Below are positions 50,305 through 54,145 of a stretch of 54,145 nt of DNA, piece by piece (position 1 is the first letter of the stretch; each line of letters opens with the position of its first letter). The stretch is from Bacillus_BA songklensis (GTDB lineage Bacteria; Bacillota; Bacilli; Bacillales; Bacillaceae_H), in the NCBI RefSeq assembly GCF_042649685.1, contig NZ_JBHRZT010000005.1:1-54145 (forward strand), read 5' to 3'. The notes beneath the pieces were generated by a model, which saw only the letters and a program-made list of their open reading frames with translations, was not told the DNA's origin and searched no databases. The position numbers and the translations under genes were made by a program.

Positions 50305-50832
50305 ATGAAGAACATTGCCTTTATTGCTTTAGGTTCAAATTTAGGAGATCGTTTCCAGTATTTAAAAGGTGCCATTCTTGAATTAGGAAAAAATCCATCT
50401 ATAGAAGTGGTAGATGTTTCCTCTGTTTACGAGACAGATCCTGTTGGATATGAAGATCAAAGCGCTTTTTTAAATATGGTAGTGAAAATTCGCACCTCTC
50501 TATCAGCCATATCCCTCTTGCATCTTCTACAAGAAATTGAGAAGAAAAACGGAAGAAAAAGGGAGATCCGGTGGGGACCGCGGACTTTAGACCTTGACAT
50601 TTTACTGTATAACCAACAAAATATTGAAGCAGAGCACCTTAAGATTCCGCATCCTAGAATGACTGAAAGAGCTTTTGTGATGATTCCGTTAGTTGAAGTG
50701 GACCGTCACGTTTCTATTCCCAATCAGGCTCATTCTGTTTTGACTATTATAGATTCATTACAAGATAAAGAAGGGGTAAGGATATGGAAGCGGAAAAATG
50801 GGGAAGACGTATACGCGCTTTTCGCAAATTAA
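50305..50832 (+). CDS. folK: Hydroxymethyl-dihydropterin pyrophosphokinase
   Basis: FolK transfers pyrophosphate from ATP to 6-hydroxymethyl-dihydropterin. The 175-residue protein has ALGSNLGDR at the N-terminus and the signature RWGPRTLDLDILLY with the metal-binding DxD, then IPHPRMTERAFVMIPL. AAGGAG lies 7 nt before the ATG, which directly follows the folB stop codon. It overlaps yazB by 49 nt. Confidence 0.96.
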   Translation: MKNIAFIALGSNLGDRFQYLKGAILELGKNPSIEVVDVSSVYETDPVGYEDQSAFLNMVVKIRTSLSAISLLHLLQEIEKKNGRKREIRWGPRTLDLDILLYNQQNIEAEHLKIPHPRMTERAFVMIPLVEVDRHVSIPNQAHSVLTIIDSLQDKEGVRIWKRKNGEDVYALFAN

Positions 50833-50996
50833 AAGGATACACTCAAGAAAGCTTTGCGAAAGATTTAGGAGTTTCTGTTTCTGTATTAGGGGAGATTGAG
50901 CGCGGGAACCGATTACCTTCCGACCAATTTGTTGAAGATATCGCTAACGCCTTAAACGTTAGTGTTCAGGAATTAGCACCACAAGACTTTGAATAA
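50784..50996 (+). CDS. yazB: Xre-family small HTH protein YazB
   Basis: This 70-residue protein is a bare Cro/CI-type helix-turn-helix (WGRRIRAFRKLKGYTQESFA, KDLGVSVSVLGEIERGNRLP) with a short ending. The B. subtilis orthologue YazB sits in the same place and has no known target. AAGGGG precedes the ATG. The 49-nt overlap with folK suggests translational coupling. Confidence 0.9.
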   Translation: MEAEKWGRRIRAFRKLKGYTQESFAKDLGVSVSVLGEIERGNRLPSDQFVEDIANALNVSVQELAPQDFE

Positions 50997-51017
50997 TATT
51001 AAAGGAGGTTAACAGTT

Positions 51018-52019
51018 TTGCTTAAAATTGGAGACATTACAATGAAAAACCCCGTTGTACTTGCACCGATGGCCGGCGTTTGTAACGCGGCTTTCCGCTT
51101 GACAGTAAAAGAGTTTGGCGCCGGTTTAGTGTGTGCTGAAATGGTTAGCGACAAAGCGATTTTATACAACAACGCAAAAACAATGGGTATGTTATATATT
51201 GATGAACGTGAAAAGCCGTTAAGCTTGCAAATTTTTGGCGGCGAAAAAGAAACATTAGTGGAAGCGGCGAAGTTTGTTGATAAAAACACAACAGCTGACA
51301 TTATTGATATTAATATGGGATGTCCAGTACCGAAAATCACAAAGTGTGATGCAGGTGCAAAGTGGTTATTAGATCCAAATAAAATCTATGAAATGGTAGC
51401 GGCTGTAGTCGATGCAGTAGAAAAACCAGTGACGGTAAAAATGCGTATTGGCTGGGACGAAGACCATATTTATGCGGTTCAAAATGCACAAGCCGTAGAG
51501 CGTGCAGGCGGAAAAGCTGTAGCAGTTCATGGCAGAACACGCGTACAAATGTATGAAGGACATGCAGATTGGAATATCATTAAGCAGGTGAAAGAAGCGG
51601 TTTCGATTCCGGTTATCGGAAACGGCGATGTTCAAACTCCGCAAGACGCAAAACGTATGTTAGATGAAACAGGGGTTGACGGTGTTATGATTGGCCGTGC
51701 AGCGCTTGGGAATCCTTGGATGATTTACAGAACCGTTAAATATCTTGAAACAGGTGAATTAATGGGTGAACCATCGGTAAGAGAAAAAATTGATGTTTGT
51801 TTACTTCATCTTAACCGCTTAATTGATTTAAAAGGTGAAAACATAGCTGTGCGTGAAATGAGAAAACATGCTGCATGGTATTTAAAAGGAGTTCGCGGGA
51901 ATGCCAAAGTTCGAAATGGCATTAACGAATGTTCAACAAGAGACGAATTAACGACATTGTTAAAAAACTATGTTGAAGAAGTAGAATTAAAGCAGCAAAG
52001 CGATGCTCAAGTCATTTGA
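51018..52019 (+). CDS. dusB: tRNA-dihydrouridine synthase B
   Basis: DusB is an FMN enzyme that reduces uridines in the tRNA D-loop. The 333-residue TIM barrel has VLAPMAGVCNAAFRL, INMGCPVPKITKCDAGA with the catalytic Cys C102, VKMRIGWD, VHGRTRVQMYEG and GNGDVQTPQDAKRM / MIGRAALGNPW. The start is TTG with AAAGGAGG 9 nt upstream. It ends the folate operon, as yacF does in B. subtilis. Confidence 0.95.
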   Translation: MLKIGDITMKNPVVLAPMAGVCNAAFRLTVKEFGAGLVCAEMVSDKAILYNNAKTMGMLYIDEREKPLSLQIFGGEKETLVEAAKFVDKNTTADIIDINMGCPVPKITKCDAGAKWLLDPNKIYEMVAAVVDAVEKPVTVKMRIGWDEDHIYAVQNAQAVERAGGKAVAVHGRTRVQMYEGHADWNIIKQVKEAVSIPVIGNGDVQTPQDAKRMLDETGVDGVMIGRAALGNPWMIYRTVKYLETGELMGEPSVREKIDVCLLHLNRLIDLKGENIAVREMRKHAAWYLKGVRGNAKVRNGINECSTRDELTTLLKNYVEEVELKQQSDAQVI

Positions 52020-52068
52020 CATCTAGAATTTGCTAACCTATAATTACCCATAAAGAATACTACTAAAT

Positions 52069-52092
52069 GCCAGTGGAAAACTGGCTTTTTTT
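52069..52092 (+). terminator. dusB (folate operon) terminator
   Basis: GCCAGT and ACTGGC form a 6-bp stem with loop GGAAA, followed by seven T. Confidence 0.9.
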
Positions 52093-52100
52093 CTGTTTGT

Positions 52101-52290
52101 CTAAAATGAAACTTCCAAAAATGAGGGAGCTTCCAGTACACAGGCGTGCTAGCGAAGGTGTTGCAACAGGTTGTTGTGCTCTTCGCTTTTCATCCCGCGT
52201 TGATGGTTGGTTAAAGCAAGCAGGTTCTTATGGGCAGTTATTCTCCAGTTGAAGAAGCGAGAGTTTTACTGCTTGTTAGAACGGAATAAA
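52101..52290 (-). repeat. Intergenic repeat, copy D (inverted)
   Basis: Read on the minus strand, this 190-nt copy starts TTTATTCCGTTCTAACAAGC followed by AGTAAAACTC. It has the second block ACTGCCCATAAGAACC, a hairpin with AGCGAAG/CTTCGCT arms (52151-52187), and ends GGAAGTTTCATTTTAG. It is the most diverged copy. It begins 9 nt after the dusB terminator, in the opposite orientation to A-C. Confidence 0.6.
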
Positions 52291-52312
52291 AATAAGGCAT
52301 GGAGATGATCAC

Positions 52313-53797
52313 ATGAGTCATGAAGAATTAAACGACCAACTGCTTGTCCGTAGAGAAAAAATGCAAAAGCTTAGAGAACAAGGAATTGATCCGTTTGGTA
52401 AGCGTTTTGAACGTACACATACATCTCAACAGCTTTTTGAATTATATGACGGATTATCAAAAGAAGAGTTAGAAGAAAAAGCTTTTGAAGTAGTCTTAGC
52501 TGGTCGTATTATGACAAAGCGCGGTAAAGGGAAAGCTGGATTTGCGCATATTCAAGATTTAACTGGACAAATTCAAGTTTATGTAAGAAAAGATGCAGTA
52601 GGAGAAGAAGCTTATGAAATTTTCAATACTGCTGATATTGGTGATATTATTGGTGTGAGAGGTGCTGTTTTCAAAACAAAAGTGGGCGAGCTTTCTATTA
52701 AAGTAAGTGAATTCACGTTATTAACCAAAGCACTCCGTCCATTACCTGATAAATTCCACGGTTTAAAAGATGTTGAACAACGCTATCGCCAACGTTATTT
52801 AGATTTAATTACAAATCCGGAAAGTAAGCATACATTTATTACACGAAGCCTTATCATTCAATCAATGCGCCGCTATCTAGATAGCCATGGTTATTTAGAA
52901 GTGGAAACACCAATGATGCATTCAATTGCCGGAGGTGCTTCAGCAAGACCATTTATCACGCATCATAATGCATTGGATATGACTTTATACATGCGTATTG
53001 CTATTGAGCTGCACTTAAAGCGTTTAATTGTTGGTGGACTTGAAAAAGTGTATGAAATTGGACGTGTATTCCGCAATGAAGGTGTTTCAACGAGACACAA
53101 CCCAGAATTTACAATGATTGAGCTTTATGAAGCATATGCAGATTATAAAGATATTATGAGCTTAACAGAAAATCTAATTGCACATATTGCTAAAGAAGTG
53201 TTAGGTACTACGAAATTGCAATATGGCGAGCATGAAGTGGATTTAACACCAGAATGGACAAGACTTCATATGGTAGATGCCGTCAAGGAGTATACAGGGG
53301 TGGACTTCTGGAAGGAAATGACGGATGAAGAAGCACGTGCTCTAGCAAAAGCACATGGTGTGGAAGTAGCGGAACACATGCAATTTGGTCATATTGTAAA
53401 TGAGTTCTTTGAGCAAAAAGTAGAAGATAAGCTTATTCAGCCAACCTTTATTTATGGTCACCCTGTAGAAATTTCTCCGCTCGCAAAGAAAAATGATGAA
53501 GATCCGCGCTTTACAGATCGCTTCGAACTCTTCATTGTTGGTCGTGAGCATGCAAATGCCTTTACAGAACTAAATGATCCGATTGACCAACGTGAGCGCT
53601 TTGAGGCTCAATTGAAAGAAAAAGAACAAGGAAACGATGAAGCACATGAAATGGATAATGATTTCATTGAAGCACTAGAATATGGTATGCCTCCAACAGG
53701 TGGACTGGGAATCGGTATTGACCGCTTAGTGATGTTATTAACAAACTCTCCATCTATTCGTGACGTGCTACTATTCCCGCAAATGCGTCATCGCTAA
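52313..53797 (+). CDS. lysS: Lysyl-tRNA synthetase, class II
   Basis: LysS charges tRNA-Lys. The 494-residue protein has the N-terminal OB-fold anticodon-binding domain (about 50-150; VVLAGRIMTKRGKGKAGFAH) and the class II core. Motif 1 lies near RRYLDSHGYLEVETPMM, motif 2 is YEIGRVFRNEGVSTRHNPEF, and motif 3 is GGLGIGIDRLVML. GGAGATGAT precedes the ATG. It lies before an rRNA operon, as in B. subtilis. Confidence 0.97.
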   Translation: MSHEELNDQLLVRREKMQKLREQGIDPFGKRFERTHTSQQLFELYDGLSKEELEEKAFEVVLAGRIMTKRGKGKAGFAHIQDLTGQIQVYVRKDAVGEEAYEIFNTADIGDIIGVRGAVFKTKVGELSIKVSEFTLLTKALRPLPDKFHGLKDVEQRYRQRYLDLITNPESKHTFITRSLIIQSMRRYLDSHGYLEVETPMMHSIAGGASARPFITHHNALDMTLYMRIAIELHLKRLIVGGLEKVYEIGRVFRNEGVSTRHNPEFTMIELYEAYADYKDIMSLTENLIAHIAKEVLGTTKLQYGEHEVDLTPEWTRLHMVDAVKEYTGVDFWKEMTDEEARALAKAHGVEVAEHMQFGHIVNEFFEQKVEDKLIQPTFIYGHPVEISPLAKKNDEDPRFTDRFELFIVGREHANAFTELNDPIDQRERFEAQLKEKEQGNDEAHEMDNDFIEALEYGMPPTGGLGIGIDRLVMLLTNSPSIRDVLLFPQMRHR

Positions 53798-53805
53798 AAT
53801 AAATT

Positions 53806-53845
53806 AAAGGCCGCTGTTTATTTGGATAAACGGCGGCCTTTCTTT
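53806..53845 (+). terminator. lysS terminator
   Basis: AAAGGCCGCTGTTTA and TAAACGGCGGCCTTT form a 15-bp stem (one G-U), followed by CTTTC. Confidence 0.88.
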
Positions 53846-53907
53846 CTTCTTCGATTTATCCGGGATAAAAGAGTAAAATCTTAAAATTTAAACTTATTAT
53901 AATGTGA

Positions 53908-53936
53908 TTGATTAACATGATTTATTCTGTTATATT
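53908..53936 (+). promoter_or_regulatory. rRNA operon promoter P1
   Basis: TTGATT (53908-53913), 17 bp ending in TGT, then TATATT (53931-53936): a good promoter with an extended -10, 85 bp upstream of P2, the tandem arrangement usual for Bacillus rrn operons. Confidence 0.65.
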
Positions 53937-53992
53937 AATATTTGTTGTCAGCAAAGTAACTTATATTTTAAAGATGAGAGTTAAAAAAAGTG

Positions 53993-54021
53993 TTGACAGG
54001 GAATTATAGAATGTGTTAAAT
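53993..54021 (+). promoter_or_regulatory. rRNA operon promoter P2
   Basis: TTGACA (53993-53998), a 17-bp spacer and TTAAAT (54016-54021). It is followed by the typical 16S leader words CTTTGAAAACTGAACAAA at 54051-54068, which include the boxA-like antitermination signal. Confidence 0.85.
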
Positions 54022-54116
54022 TGTTAAAGTCGCTTTGAGACGATGATGAACTTTGAAAACTGAACAAACGAACAAACGTCAACGTTAATTCTTTTTATTA
54101 GAGTAAGGAACATCGA

Positions 54117-54145
54117 CTAAGAACGTCACGTCCTGTGACAACGTC
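54117..54145 (+). ncRNA. Bacillaceae-1-like hairpin in the rRNA leader (cut by window end)
   Basis: CTAAGAACGTCACGTCCTGT then GACAACGTC. GTCAC and GTGAC pair with loop GTCCT; the internal loop TAAGAAC / AAC is the same as at 12697-12739, and the outer GAC/GTC stem continues to the window edge. From memory, Bacillaceae-1 RNAs have RUCCU loops and often lie beside rRNA operons, which fits this position. Confidence 0.6.

Noticed and set aside
52067..52252. 61-codon ORF between dusB and lysS
   Set aside because: It spans the dusB terminator and intergenic repeat copy D; no ribosome-binding site is seen.

Overview
The window is low-GC DNA from a Firmicute of the family Bacillaceae. Nearly every gene is on the + strand in the order known from the Bacillus subtilis chromosome between two rRNA operons (rrnA-csfB ... 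lysS-rrnJ). The proteins are clear orthologues but diverged enough that this is not B. subtilis. Spo0A boxes, promoters resembling those of sporulation sigma factors, small acid-soluble spore protein F, SpoIIE, SpoVG, SpoVT, YabG, YabP, YabQ, Gin and Fin show a spore former.

Layout. 1-132: end of an rRNA operon (5S rRNA). 274-7382: gin (csfB), an Orn/Lys/Arg decarboxylase, tmk, darA, holB, ricT, yabA, trmN6-like, yazA, rsmI. 7548-7832 (minus): abrB with its promoter and tandem Spo0A boxes. 8374-14409: metS, tatD-like yabD, yabE, rnmV, ksgA. 14510-19257: yabG, veg, sspF, ispE, purR, yabJ, spoVG. 19431-27094: glmU, prs, ctc, pth, fin, mfd. 27554-33702: spoVT, yabM, yabN (mazG), rqcP, yabP, yabQ, divIC, yabR. 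33831-34294: a decayed DUF2382 gene and a minus-strand tRNA-Met/tRNA-Glu pair. 34585-42968: spoIIE, yabS, yabT, tilS, hpt, ftsH. 43327-46103: coaX, hslO, cysK. 46224-52019: the folate operon pabB-pabA-pabC-sul-folB-folK-yazB-dusB. 52313-53797: lysS. 53908-54145: tandem promoters and leader of the next rRNA operon; 16S begins beyond the window.

The genes combine translation and tRNA/rRNA maturation (metS, lysS, ksgA, rnmV, rsmI, trmN6-like, tilS, dusB, pth, rqcP), nucleotide, cell-wall and cofactor supply (tmk, prs, hpt, glmU, ispE, coaX, folate genes), DNA replication and repair (holB, yabA, mfd), division (divIC) and sporulation control. Sporulation genes are interleaved with housekeeping genes and often carry their own promoter: SigH-like for spoVG, SigF/SigG-like for fin, SigG-like for spoVT and sspF, SigK-like for yabG, and a Spo0A-type 21-bp-spacer promoter for spoIIE.

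No phage, insertion sequence, CRISPR array or defence system is visible. The non-routine content is between genes: four diverged copies of an intergenic repeat placed just after terminators; two hairpins with a GTCCT loop that resemble the Bacillaceae-1 RNA motif, one in the rRNA leader; a run of GAG triplets over the pabA start that looks like a TRAP site; an apparent ATT start for folB; an extra pair of Spo0A boxes between abrB and metS; and a relic of a YsnF-like gene. Start codons were chosen from Shine-Dalgarno spacing and remembered B. subtilis N-termini; no database search was run.
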